Origin: Sphingobium sp. DEHP117
GTDB lineage: Bacteria; Pseudomonadota; Alphaproteobacteria; Sphingomonadales; Sphingomonadaceae
DNA length: 64,000 nucleotides
Assembly: GCF_030867385.1 (NCBI RefSeq)
Contig: NZ_JAPFBJ010000001.1
Span: forward strand, 868,001-932,000
Direction of reading: 5' to 3'
Below the pieces are notes generated by a model, which was given only the letters and a program-made list of their open reading frames with translations, ran no database searches and was not told the origin of the DNA. The translations under genes and the position numbers were made by a program. Below, piece by piece: positions 38,496-46,487 of the stretch; within the stretch, counting starts at the first letter, position 1, and each line of letters begins with the position of its first letter.

Positions 38496-39593
38496 TCATC
38501 CCCCGTTTTCGTACAACCAATCCGAAAGTCTTACCCAGATTTTTTGCGGTGCGCCACGGCTGACGATCATGCCGACATGACCGAGCGCGGAGTCATGCTG
38601 TTCGCGCAGCCTCGGCGCGGCGGCGGCGGGGACGATCCGGTCGGTCGTAGAGCGGATCGAAAGGCTGGGGCAGGGGAGCGATCCGGGGTCGACCGTGAGT
38701 CCACCCACGGTCCAGCCGCCAGCGCCTGTCCGGTCCGCCGCATACAAATCCTCGAACAGCTCGCGTGCGGCAGCATAAGTGAGCGGCGGTCCGTCATTCG
38801 CCCAGTCCTCGACCGCCAGAAAGGCGGTATGCGCATCGCTCCCCGGCTCCATGTCGGCAAAGGCCGCATATTTTCGCACGGTGCGGCCTGGGTCGAGCGC
38901 CCAAAAGCCCGATTGCAGCACCTCCATGGGTACATAGCCCAGCCGGTCGCACAGGGGTTTGGCTTCCGCCCACAAGCGGGCGATCAAGGCACTGTGCTCG
39001 TCCGGGTAGGCCGAAAAGACCCAGGGCGACGCAATGGTTGCGACAGCCCGCGCCTCTCTGTGCGCTGCCGCTGCCAGCGCCATCGTGCCTCCCAGGCAAT
39101 AGCCCACCAGGATCACCGGCCGGTCTATATGCTCAAGCAGCGGAAGCAACCGGTCCGTTATGTGGCCGCCAAGGTCAAGATCGCGGTCGTCAGGAGCGGG
39201 CGCTCCCCAGTCCACCAGCCAGGGATCGTGGCCGCGTTCCGCCAGATAGCGCATGAGCGACGTTTGCTCACCGAGGTTCAGCACGTCGGCAGGATTGATC
39301 AGCGACGGAATGAGCACCGTGGCTGCCTGCGCCTTTTTTTGTGCGCAATATGGGTGCAACAGGCGCGCCGCGTTGCACTGCGCAGAAGCGACCTGTGCAG
39401 TGGCGCCATCCGGCCGAGCCGCATGCTGGTAAGCACGAAGGCCCTCCAGCGCTTTTCGTCTCAAAACGGGATCATTTTCGGTTTCGCGCCACAAATGAGC
39501 CAGAAAAAGCGGTAAAGGGCGCGGGCCATGTTGCGGCGCAAGAAAATATGGTGCATCTTGGGTTGGGGGAAGCAAAGGAGCGGGTCTCGTCAT
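38496..39593 (-). CDS. Compact PhaC-like alpha/beta hydrolase
   Basis: The 365-residue protein matches the catalytic half of polyhydroxyalkanoate synthases. The lipase-like box is GYCLGGTMA, with Cys in place of Ser (about residue 165). The Asp is in STTDRIVP (about 317) and the His in LGHVGMIV (about 338). DWANDGPPL matches the conserved Trp region. It lacks the roughly 200-residue N-terminal domain of class I PhaC. ATG 39593 overlaps the phaR ATG head to head. Two upstream in-frame ATGs lie inside phaR. It could be a synthase, a thioesterase or a depolymerase-like enzyme. Confidence 0.75.
   Translation of the reverse strand: MTRPAPLLPPTQDAPYFLAPQHGPRPLPLFLAHLWRETENDPVLRRKALEGLRAYQHAARPDGATAQVASAQCNAARLLHPYCAQKKAQAATVLIPSLINPADVLNLGEQTSLMRYLAERGHDPWLVDWGAPAPDDRDLDLGGHITDRLLPLLEHIDRPVILVGYCLGGTMALAAAAHREARAVATIASPWVFSAYPDEHSALIARLWAEAKPLCDRLGYVPMEVLQSGFWALDPGRTVRKYAAFADMEPGSDAHTAFLAVEDWANDGPPLTYAAARELFEDLYAADRTGAGGWTVGGLTVDPGSLPCPSLSIRSTTDRIVPAAAAPRLREQHDSALGHVGMIVSRGAPQKIWVRLSDWLYENGG
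39531..39541. promoter_or_regulatory. Possible PhaR operator inside the PhaC-like gene
   Basis: TTGCGGCGCAA is a palindrome of the form TTGC-N3-GCAA, about 50 bases upstream of the phaR ATG. Known alphaproteobacterial PhaR sites are inverted TGC/GCA repeats with short spacers. Autoregulation is inferred; no footprint can be seen in sequence. Confidence 0.45.
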
Positions 39594-40146
39594 GGCACAG
39601 AAAAAGGGCGTGGATGCATCTTCACCGATCATCATCAAGAAATACGCGAACAGACGACTCTATAATACCGAAACCTCGAGTTATATCACGCTGGAATTGC
39701 TCTCGCAGATGACGCGCGAGGGGCGTGAATTCGTGGTGGTAGACGCCAAGACCGATGAAGACATCACCCACAACGTGCTCACCCAGATCATTATGGAAGA
39801 GGAAAGCCGCGGCAAGAACATGCTGCCGGTCAACTTCCTGCGCCAGCTGATCTCGATGTACGGCGATTCGATGCAGTCGCTGGTGCCGCAATATCTCGAA
39901 TCCTCGATGGAAGCGTTCCGCAAGAACCAGGAGCAGTTCCAGCAGGCGATGCAGGGCGCGTTTTCGTCCGGCCCGTTTGCCGAGATCGCCAAGCGCAACA
40001 TGGAGATGTTCGAGGCCGCAGCACAGGCCTTCACCCCGCAAGCCGGGGCAGCGCCCGGCAAGAAGGATGACGGCGACAAGGACGACGAGATCGCGCAACT
40101 CAAGGCGCAGCTCGCGGCGCTGAACGCCAAGATCGACAAGCTATAG
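39592..40146 (+). CDS. phaR: PHA synthesis repressor PhaR
   Basis: PhaR binds DNA and PHA granules and lifts repression of phasin genes when polymer forms. The 184-residue protein has the N-terminal PHB/PHA accumulation regulator domain with IIKKYANRRLYNTETSSYITLE (residues 13-34 in part) and VVVDAKTDEDIT. A Met/Gln-rich helical middle and a Lys/Asp-rich linker lead to a C-terminal coiled coil (DEIAQLKAQLAALNAKI). AAAGGAG lies 11 bases before the ATG. The ATG overlaps that of the PhaC-like gene on the other strand. Confidence 0.93.
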   Translation: MAQKKGVDASSPIIIKKYANRRLYNTETSSYITLELLSQMTREGREFVVVDAKTDEDITHNVLTQIIMEEESRGKNMLPVNFLRQLISMYGDSMQSLVPQYLESSMEAFRKNQEQFQQAMQGAFSSGPFAEIAKRNMEMFEAAAQAFTPQAGAAPGKKDDGDKDDEIAQLKAQLAALNAKIDKL

Positions 40147-40240
40147 GGCGGCGGCTGCACGGCAGCCTCTCGACAGTGCTGGCAGCCTCGCCTAATGGCG
40201 GGGCTGTATTCGTTTTCGCTCCATTCAGCAGGATCATTTC

Positions 40241-41767
40241 GTGAAGCACGCACTCCCCGTCACCCGCGAACAGGATTTCGCAGCCTGGTATCAGGCGGTC
40301 ATTTCCGAGGCCGATCTGGCCGAGGAGTCGGGGGTGCGCGGCTGCATGGTCATCCGCCCCTGGGGCTATGGCATCTGGGAGCGCATCCAGAAGCTGATGG
40401 ATGCGCGCATCAAGGCGGCGGGCGTAGAGAATTGCTATTTCCCGCTTTTCATCCCGCTGTCCTTCTTCGAGAAGGAGGCCGATCATGTCGATGGCTTCGC
40501 CAAGGAAATGGCGGTCGTCACCCATCACCGCCTGATCGGCGACGGCAAGGGCAAGCTGATCCCCGATCCGGATTCGAAGCTTGAGGAGCCGCTGGTCGTG
40601 CGGCCCACCTCCGAAACCGTGATCGGCCAGGCCATGAGCCGCTGGGTGCAGAGCTGGCGTGACCTGCCCTTGATGGTCAACCAGTGGGCCAATGTGGTGC
40701 GCTGGGAGATGCGCACGCGCATGTTCTTGCGCACCTCGGAATTCCTGTGGCAGGAGGGGCACACCGCCCACGCCACGCGCGACGACGCGATGCGCGAGAC
40801 TATGCGCGCGCTCGAAATGTATCGCGATTTTGCCGAAACCGCGCTCGCTATGCCTGTGGTTGCTGGCGAAAAGCCGGAGAATGAGCGCTTCCCCGGCGCA
40901 GTCGCGACTTACAGCATCGAGGCGATGATGCAGGATGGCAAGGCGCTTCAGGCGGGGACCTCGCACTATCTCGGCACCGGCTTTGCCGAGGCGGCGGGCA
41001 TCAAATATCAGGATCAGGAGGGCGGCCAGCAGCTTGCCCACACCACCAGCTGGGGCGTCTCCACCCGCATGATCGGCGGCGTCATCATGGTGCACGGCGA
41101 TGATGATGGCCTGCGCTGCCCGCCGCAGATCGCGCCGCACCAGGTCGTGATCGTGCCGATGCTGCGCGACAATGACGAGGATGGCGCGATTATCTCCTAT
41201 TGCGAGGAGCTGGCGCAGGCCTTGGCCGCAATCGACGTATTCCGTGAGCCGCTGCGCGTGCTGTTCGATAAAAAGCCCGCCAAGGCCGCCAACAAGCGCT
41301 GGGGCTGGGTCAAGAAAGGCGCACCGATCATCATCGAGGTCGGCGGGCGAGATGTCGCGGGCGGCAATGTCTCCGTGCTCCGCCGCGATCGGCTGTATAA
41401 CGACGCGGGCAAGCTAGACAGCGTGATTGGATCGCGCGACGCGTTCGTCAGCGGTGCTGCCGCGATGTTGCAGGATATCCAGGCTAGCCTGCATGCCGAG
41501 GCCAAGGCGCGGCTCGAAGCCAATATCCGCCGCGATGTGACGGACAGGGATGCGCTCGCTGCCGCATTCACCGGCGACAAGCCCGGCTGGGTCGAAATCC
41601 AATGGGCCAAGCCGACCGGCGAATCGCTGGACAAGGTGGTCGAATGGCTCAAGGGCCACAAGCTGACGTTGCGCAACGCGCCTATAGACGCCGCTCCGGC
41701 ATCAGGAACCTGTCTTTTCACAGACTTACCGGCGGTAGAGCGCGTTCTCGTCGGCCGTAGCTATTAA
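40241..41767 (+). CDS. proS: Prolyl-tRNA synthetase, archaeal/eukaryotic type (ProS type 3)
   Basis: The enzyme charges tRNA-Pro. The 508-residue protein has class II motif 1 near IRPWGYGIWERIQ, motif 2 in RWEMRTRMFLRTSEFLWQEGHTAHA (about 155-180, in part) and the motif 3 region with MVHGDDDGLRCPPQIAPHQ. This layout and the C-terminal Tyr match the archaeal/eukaryotic type, not the bacterial type with an editing insertion. The C-terminal zinc module appears degenerate: only one Cys remains there (SGTCLF). The start is GTG 40241 with AGGA upstream. Confidence 0.94.
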   Translation: MKHALPVTREQDFAAWYQAVISEADLAEESGVRGCMVIRPWGYGIWERIQKLMDARIKAAGVENCYFPLFIPLSFFEKEADHVDGFAKEMAVVTHHRLIGDGKGKLIPDPDSKLEEPLVVRPTSETVIGQAMSRWVQSWRDLPLMVNQWANVVRWEMRTRMFLRTSEFLWQEGHTAHATRDDAMRETMRALEMYRDFAETALAMPVVAGEKPENERFPGAVATYSIEAMMQDGKALQAGTSHYLGTGFAEAAGIKYQDQEGGQQLAHTTSWGVSTRMIGGVIMVHGDDDGLRCPPQIAPHQVVIVPMLRDNDEDGAIISYCEELAQALAAIDVFREPLRVLFDKKPAKAANKRWGWVKKGAPIIIEVGGRDVAGGNVSVLRRDRLYNDAGKLDSVIGSRDAFVSGAAAMLQDIQASLHAEAKARLEANIRRDVTDRDALAAAFTGDKPGWVEIQWAKPTGESLDKVVEWLKGHKLTLRNAPIDAAPASGTCLFTDLPAVERVLVGRSY

Positions 41768-41938
41768 TAGCCGCCCAGCATGGCATGATCCCGCATTCTG
41801 GATCGTCGGCTACGACTCGGGCTTCGATGCAGCGAACGGCTAGGTAAAATTAGCGTTACTTTATAACCGGTTGCGGGGAAAAACGGCTCAAAATCGCGGC
41901 TTTTATCGGTTTTTTAGCTAAATTCCTCGTATTTTGCC

Positions 41939-41961
41939 CCCCACAAAAAAATTCAGTGGGG
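41939..41961 (+). promoter_or_regulatory. Hairpin over the ribosome binding region of the SHOCT-like gene
   Basis: CCCCAC at 41939-41944 pairs with GTGGGG at 41956-41961 around an 11-base A-rich loop. GTGGGG is also the only Shine-Dalgarno-like sequence before ATG 41971. The 200 bases from proS to here are otherwise AT-rich and gene-free. Confidence 0.45.
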
Positions 41962-41970
41962 TGCTTGAAC

Positions 41971-42501
41971 ATGGACGCGGATGACGATGGGAATGCAAAA
42001 ATGCTCGCTTCACTCAAGCAACGATGGGAGCAGGGGCTGATCAGCGGCGAAGAATATTTCATAGAGAAGACACGGTTGGTGGCGGTCGCCGCGCCCGTCG
42101 CAGGAGTTGTCGGGGCCGATCTGGCTGCTCAGACTTCGGTCATATCGGTCGGTGTCAAATTCGCTGCGCTGTCGCTGGTCGGCAGCGCAGCCATCGGGGT
42201 GTCTGCCCTTGGGTGGTATGTTCTTCGCGCCAAGCAACCAGCCCAGTCGGCTGTAAGCACAGAAGTCTCGTCGTCACGAGAAATCGATGCTGCTGGTTCA
42301 GACGAGCAGCAGCAGAACGTGCCACCGCCCATCCCGCTGGGGCATATCGTGACGCAGGGCGAAGCCGCCGGTGCACTTCCGCCGAGCACAGCAATAGACC
42401 CCCCCTGCAATCAGGCGGAGACCGGCACCTCGGTGGTACACCGGCCTGACGCGGGATCTCAAGTCGTCGGCAACAAGGGCAATCATACTCAAAAGTGCTG
42501 A
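41971..42501 (+). CDS. SHOCT-like single-pass membrane protein of unknown function
   Basis: The 176-residue product begins with a SHOCT-like short helix pair (about 11-37, SLKQRWEQGLISGEEYFIEK), as found at the ends of many membrane-associated proteins. One hydrophobic segment follows (about 55-82, VKFAALSLVGSAAIGVSALGW), then a polar, low-complexity tail rich in Ser, Glu, Gln and Pro with two cysteines. I use ATG 41971; GTG 41956 in the hairpin is an alternative. Its stop lies just before a repeat. No function can be assigned. Confidence 0.6.
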   Translation: MDADDDGNAKMLASLKQRWEQGLISGEEYFIEKTRLVAVAAPVAGVVGADLAAQTSVISVGVKFAALSLVGSAAIGVSALGWYVLRAKQPAQSAVSTEVSSSREIDAAGSDEQQQNVPPPIPLGHIVTQGEAAGALPPSTAIDPPCNQAETGTSVVHRPDAGSQVVGNKGNHTQKC

Positions 42502-42506
42502 GTCAA

Positions 42507-42641
42507 CTAGGGGCTGTGGGGATTCAGTCCACATAGGCCTGTCCTGAGCTTGTCGAACGGTGGGAAGCCGTTTTTGGCAACAACGATGCGACACCAAAAG
42601 ATAAAGCGCGCACCTTGCGTCAGATTAACGCAGCGCGGTCT
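42507..42641. repeat. Composite of two dispersed repeats upstream of rnr
   Basis: 42507-42540 (CTAGGGGCTGTGGGGATTCAG onward) matches one inverted end of the element at 46261-46430. CCTGAGCTTGTCGAA follows. 42559-42641 matches 46177-46262: GTGGGAA, TTTTTGGCAA, AAAAGATA and the palindromic GCGTCAGATTAACGC. The same two repeat types are joined at both loci but in a different order. Confidence 0.7.
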
Positions 42642-42713
42642 TACGCTCACGCCGTGGGGTGATAAGCAGCGGGTTTCGCTGGCTTCCTAGGTCTCGCCGG
42701 GCTAGCGAGTGTC

Positions 42714-45044
42714 ATGGCCAAACCACATCGTCCCGCAGGGATGCCCACGCGGCAACAGATCCTCGAATATATCGAAGCTAGCGGGCAACCGGCGGGCAAG
42801 CGCGAGATTGCCAAGGCATTCGGCCTGCATGGGCAGGACAAGATCCTGCTAAAGGCGCTGCTCAAAGACATGGCGGACGAGGGCCTGATCGACATCGGGC
42901 CGGGCAGGGCGTTTCACAAGATGGGCGGGGTACCGCGCGTCACCGTCTTGCGCGTCGTCGAGGTGGACAGCAATCAGGCAATTGCGATCCCGGAGCGTTG
43001 GGAGGCGGAAGGCATCCCCCCGCCCAAATTGCGCGTTATCGAGCGCGGGCGCAAATCCGGCGCGCTTGGGGTCGGAGACCGCTTCCTCGCGCGCACGGAG
43101 GATGCCGGCAAGGGCCTTGTCGCCCACCCGATGAAGAAGCTCAGCAAGGCCGAGGAGCAGCTGTTGGGCGTGGTCGAGCGCGGCGAGAACGACCGCTTCT
43201 GGCTCAAGCCTGTCGACAAGCGCATCCGCCACGCGACGCTCATTTCCGACCTGGGCGGTGCGGCGCCGGGCGACCTTGTGCTGTGCGAGGCAAGCGGGCG
43301 ACCACCAAAGGTCACGGCGCGGGTGGCGATGGTTTTGGGCGATCCGTTTGCCCCCAAGAGCTTCAGCCTGATCGCCATCCACAAGTTTGGCATCCCGCAT
43401 GTCTTTTCTGAAGGCGTTGAGCAGGAGGCCAACACCGTCTCGGCGCTGCCGCTCCATGCCGACAAGCGGGAAGACCTGCGTCACCTGCCGATCGTGGCCA
43501 TCGACCCTGTCGACGCGCGGGATTTCGACGACGCCGTATGGGCCGCGCCGGATGAAGACCCCGCCAATGCGGGCGGCTTCCGCGTCATCGTCGCGATTGC
43601 CGATGTGAGCTTTTATGTCCGCCCGGCAAGCGCGCTCGACCGCGAGGCAAGAAAGCGCGGCAACAGCGTCTATTTCCCCGATCTCGTCGTGCCGATGCTC
43701 CCCCACGCGCTCTCGTCCGACATGTGCTCACTCAAAGCGGGGCAGGACCGGGCGGCGATGGCCTGCCACATGACCTTCGACGCCAAGGGGGCGATGAAAA
43801 GCTGGCGCTTTTCCCGCGCAATCATTCGTGTCGCGGCGAACATCCCCTATGAGGATGCGCAGGCCGCGATCGATCAAAACAAGCCCCTTTCCTTCAGGGG
43901 AGGGGTTGGGGAGGGGGAGGGCCTGCTCGAAACCGCCCTCAAACCATTGTGGGCATGCTGGCAAGTCCTCGCAAAGGCTCGTAACAAGCGCGGCCCGCTG
44001 GAGCTGGACCTGCCAGAGCGGCGGGTTGTTCTGGACGATGCCGGTCGGATCATGAGCGTCGCCGTGCGCGAGCGCCTCGATGCGCATATGCTGATCGAGG
44101 ACTATATGATCGCCGCCAATGTCGCGGCGGCCAAGGCGCTCGAAAGCCGCAAGGCCCCGGTGATGTACCGGGTGCACGAGCCGCCAAGCCGGGAAAAGCT
44201 GGTGGCGCTCAAGGAATATCTCGCCACCTACGACATCGGCTTTGCGCTGGGGCAGGTGATCACGCCGACGATCTTCAACCGTCTCATCGAGCGGCTGGAG
44301 GATCATGAAGCGCGCCCCATCATCATGGAACAGATTTTGCGCAGCCAGACACAGGCCTATTACAGCCCGCAGAATGCCGGGCACTTCGGTCTTGCTCTCG
44401 GCAGCTATGCGCATTTCACCTCGCCGATCCGCCGCTATTCCGACCTATTGGTCCACCGCGCTCTGGTCGGCGCGTTTGACCTCGAAATGCCGGCACCAAA
44501 GGGGGGCAACCTCCCGCCGCTCACCAGCCTGAGCCAGGAGGATTACACCCACATGGCCCGCGTCGGTGACCTCATTAGCCAGGCCGAGCGCCGGGCGATG
44601 GAGGCCGAGCGCGAAACGGTCGATCGCTATGTCGCGGCCTATCTTGCGGAGCATGTGGGCGAAGTGATGAAAACGCGGATCACCGGCGTGCAGAGCTTCG
44701 GCTTTTTCGCATCCGTGCAAGGCCTGGGCGGCGATGGGCTGGTGCCGGTATCGATGCTGGGCGCCGAATATTTCACCTATGACGAAGCGCACCGCGCGCT
44801 CATCGGCGAACAGACCGGCACGCGCTATCATGTCGGGCAGGAGATCGAACTCCGCCTCGTCGAGGCAGACCCGGTCGGCGGCTCCCTGCGCTTCGAGCTG
44901 CCCGACGGGCCGAGCTTCGCCATGAGCGGAGCCCCGGGCGGGCGCAATGGCGCAAAGCGCCCGCCACGCCCGCTTCGCCGCCAGGGCCGCCCCGCCAACA
45001 TCCGCCACACCAGCCGCAAGCGCGGGCCGGTGAAGCGGCGGTAA
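42714..45044 (+). CDS. rnr: Ribonuclease R
   Basis: RNase R is a 3'-5' exoribonuclease that degrades structured RNA. The 776-residue protein has an N-terminal helix-turn-helix-like region (RQQILEYIEASGQPAGKREIAKAF), cold-shock-like domains, the RNB domain with DPVDARDFDDAVWA (about 263-276) and HFTSPIRRYSDLLVHR (about 562-577), an S1 domain and a basic tail (SRKRGPVKRR). Residues about 390-406 (KPLSFRGGVGEGEG) come from a palindromic repeat sequence inserted in frame. ATG 42714 is the start; ATG 42741 is possible. Confidence 0.93.
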   Translation: MAKPHRPAGMPTRQQILEYIEASGQPAGKREIAKAFGLHGQDKILLKALLKDMADEGLIDIGPGRAFHKMGGVPRVTVLRVVEVDSNQAIAIPERWEAEGIPPPKLRVIERGRKSGALGVGDRFLARTEDAGKGLVAHPMKKLSKAEEQLLGVVERGENDRFWLKPVDKRIRHATLISDLGGAAPGDLVLCEASGRPPKVTARVAMVLGDPFAPKSFSLIAIHKFGIPHVFSEGVEQEANTVSALPLHADKREDLRHLPIVAIDPVDARDFDDAVWAAPDEDPANAGGFRVIVAIADVSFYVRPASALDREARKRGNSVYFPDLVVPMLPHALSSDMCSLKAGQDRAAMACHMTFDAKGAMKSWRFSRAIIRVAANIPYEDAQAAIDQNKPLSFRGGVGEGEGLLETALKPLWACWQVLAKARNKRGPLELDLPERRVVLDDAGRIMSVAVRERLDAHMLIEDYMIAANVAAAKALESRKAPVMYRVHEPPSREKLVALKEYLATYDIGFALGQVITPTIFNRLIERLEDHEARPIIMEQILRSQTQAYYSPQNAGHFGLALGSYAHFTSPIRRYSDLLVHRALVGAFDLEMPAPKGGNLPPLTSLSQEDYTHMARVGDLISQAERRAMEAERETVDRYVAAYLAEHVGEVMKTRITGVQSFGFFASVQGLGGDGLVPVSMLGAEYFTYDEAHRALIGEQTGTRYHVGQEIELRLVEADPVGGSLRFELPDGPSFAMSGAPGGRNGAKRPPRPLRRQGRPANIRHTSRKRGPVKRR
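43884..43920 (+). repeat. Palindromic repeat embedded in the rnr reading frame
   Basis: CCCCTTTCC, TTCA and GGGGAGGGG form an inverted repeat followed by TTGGGGAGGGGG. This resembles the CCCCTTCAGGGGAGGGGTTGGGG repeats common between genes. Here it is in frame and translated as a Gly/Glu-rich stretch. Confidence 0.6.
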
Positions 45045-45059
45045 CGGTCAAGCCTGCCG

Positions 45060-46148
45060 TTAAGGCACGATGGTGGTGAACAGATAGACACCGAAAATGA
45101 CGAGGTGGACCACGCCCTGCAGCACCGTGGTGCGCCCGATGCCGAGCGAGAGCGTCGACACCAGCAGCGTCAGCGCAAGCAGCACGACTCCCTTGTCCGT
45201 CAGACCGAGGCTCAGCGGCATTTCCGAATAAATAGACAGCGCCGCTACCGCCGGAATAGTAAGGCCAATCGTCGCCAACGCCGATCCGAGCGCGAGGTTG
45301 AGGCTGGTCTGCAGCCGGTTTGCGAGGGCGGCGCGGGTGGCGGCCACACTCTCGGGCAGCAACACAAGAGCCGCGATCATCACGCCCACTGTGGCGTGCG
45401 GCGCGCCCCAGCCCTCTATCGCGATCTCCAGCGGCTGAGAAAGGATCTTGGCCAGCATGACCACAGCGCCGAGTGCGGCCAGCAGGAGCAGAAACGGCCA
45501 CGCCAGTTGTCCCCTCCTGCCCGATCCGGCGCGGCCGGCAAGATCTTCGGCCGCAGCAGCCTCGGGTGTGAGGAAATATTCGCGGTGCCGCACCGTCTGG
45601 ACCATCACGAACGTTCCATAGAGGATGAGGGAGACCACCGCGACGAACGCAAGCTGAGCTTCGGAATAGACCGGCCCCGCCTCGCTGACAGTAAAGTTGG
45701 GCAGAACGAGGCTTAAGACGGTGAGCGCGCAGAGCGTCGCGAGTGCCGCGCTGACCCCGGCCTGTTGGAAGGTCTGCTCGTGGTGGCGCAGCCCGCCGAT
45801 GAGCAGACAGATGCCGACCAGCCCGTTGAGGATGATCATCACCGCCGCGATCACGGTGTCTCGCGCGAGCGTCGCCGCGCCGTCGGGCGCACCAGACATC
45901 AGCGAGAGGATAAGCCCGACTTCGATCACCGTCACCGCCAGGGCGAGCACCAGCGTGCCGAACGGTTCGCCAAGCTTGTGCGCGATCACTTCGGCATGAT
46001 GGACGGCAGCGATGACACTGAACGCCAAGGCAGCTCCTACGAGCAGGAGCGGCACGATGGCCAGTCCGTCCACAAGCAGGACGACCCACGCGCCAAGGGG
46101 AGCAAGCCATGACCAGTGGCGAAAATAAGGCCGAAAAACATGCTTCAT
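45060..46148 (-). CDS. Calcium/cation:proton antiporter (ChaA/CAX family)
   Basis: This 362-residue inner-membrane protein has about 11 hydrophobic segments and the two acidic CaCA repeats: HKLGEPFGTLVLALAVTVIEVGLI (in part, about 57-80) and LVLLPESVAATRAALANR (about 255-272). Family members extrude Ca2+ or Na+/K+ in exchange for protons; the ion is not resolvable here. It is the same length as E. coli ChaA. It converges on rnr and its 5' side faces the repeat patch at 46.2-46.4 kb. Confidence 0.9.
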   Translation of the reverse strand: MKHVFRPYFRHWSWLAPLGAWVVLLVDGLAIVPLLLVGAALAFSVIAAVHHAEVIAHKLGEPFGTLVLALAVTVIEVGLILSLMSGAPDGAATLARDTVIAAVMIILNGLVGICLLIGGLRHHEQTFQQAGVSAALATLCALTVLSLVLPNFTVSEAGPVYSEAQLAFVAVVSLILYGTFVMVQTVRHREYFLTPEAAAAEDLAGRAGSGRRGQLAWPFLLLLAALGAVVMLAKILSQPLEIAIEGWGAPHATVGVMIAALVLLPESVAATRAALANRLQTSLNLALGSALATIGLTIPAVAALSIYSEMPLSLGLTDKGVVLLALTLLVSTLSLGIGRTTVLQGVVHLVIFGVYLFTTIVP

Positions 46149-46170
46149 CCGGGCAACTTAGAGTATCGCG

Positions 46171-46263
46171 CCAAAAAGTGGGAACCGGTTTTTGGCAAAA
46201 AAGCGATGCGCAACAAAAAGATAGAGCGCGCGTCTTGCGTCAGATTTAACGCAGCGCGCTCTA
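46171..46263. repeat. Dispersed extragenic repeat (GTGGGAACCGG type)
   Basis: The sequence runs from AAAAAGTGGGAACCGGTTTT through AAGATAGAGCGCGCG to the palindrome GCGTCAGATTTAACGC and ends GCGCGCTCTAG. It matches 42559-42641. It ends exactly where the 170-bp inverted-end element begins, sharing the CTAG. With that element it fills the 339-base stretch between the antiporter and the UspA gene, in which I see no gene. Confidence 0.75.
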
Positions 46264-46430
46264 GGGGCCGTGGGGATTCAGTTCAGATGGAGCCGGGGCC
46301 GCAGGCGACCGCAGGGCAAAAGGGGGATTTGCGAGCATCGGAGCGCAGCGTACTTAAAGGTACGTGAGCACCGAAGCGCAGAAAATAGCGCTTTGTAGGC
46401 CTATATGGACTGAATCCCCACAGCCCCTAG
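46261..46430. mobile_element. 170-bp MITE-like element with terminal inverted repeats
   Basis: The left end CTAGGGGCCGTGGGGATTCA and the inverse of the right end (CTAGGGGCTGTGGGGATTCA) match over about 28 bases with few differences. The interior has the GTACTTAAAGGTAC palindrome between two similar 16-base direct repeats. No transposase is encoded. CTAG at both ends may be a target duplication or part of the ends. A partial copy is at 1-119 and one end at 42507-42540. Confidence 0.75.
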
Positions 46431-46487
46431 AAGGGCATGCCTTCGGGTCGACCTCCGTTGGCCGCATAGTCTTGGCCTTGATGGGGA

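Noticed and set aside
42298..42597. A 99-codon minus-strand ORF
   Set aside because: It combines the complement of the SHOCT-like gene with repeat sequence (TVRQAQDRP), which is a typical repeat-derived string.
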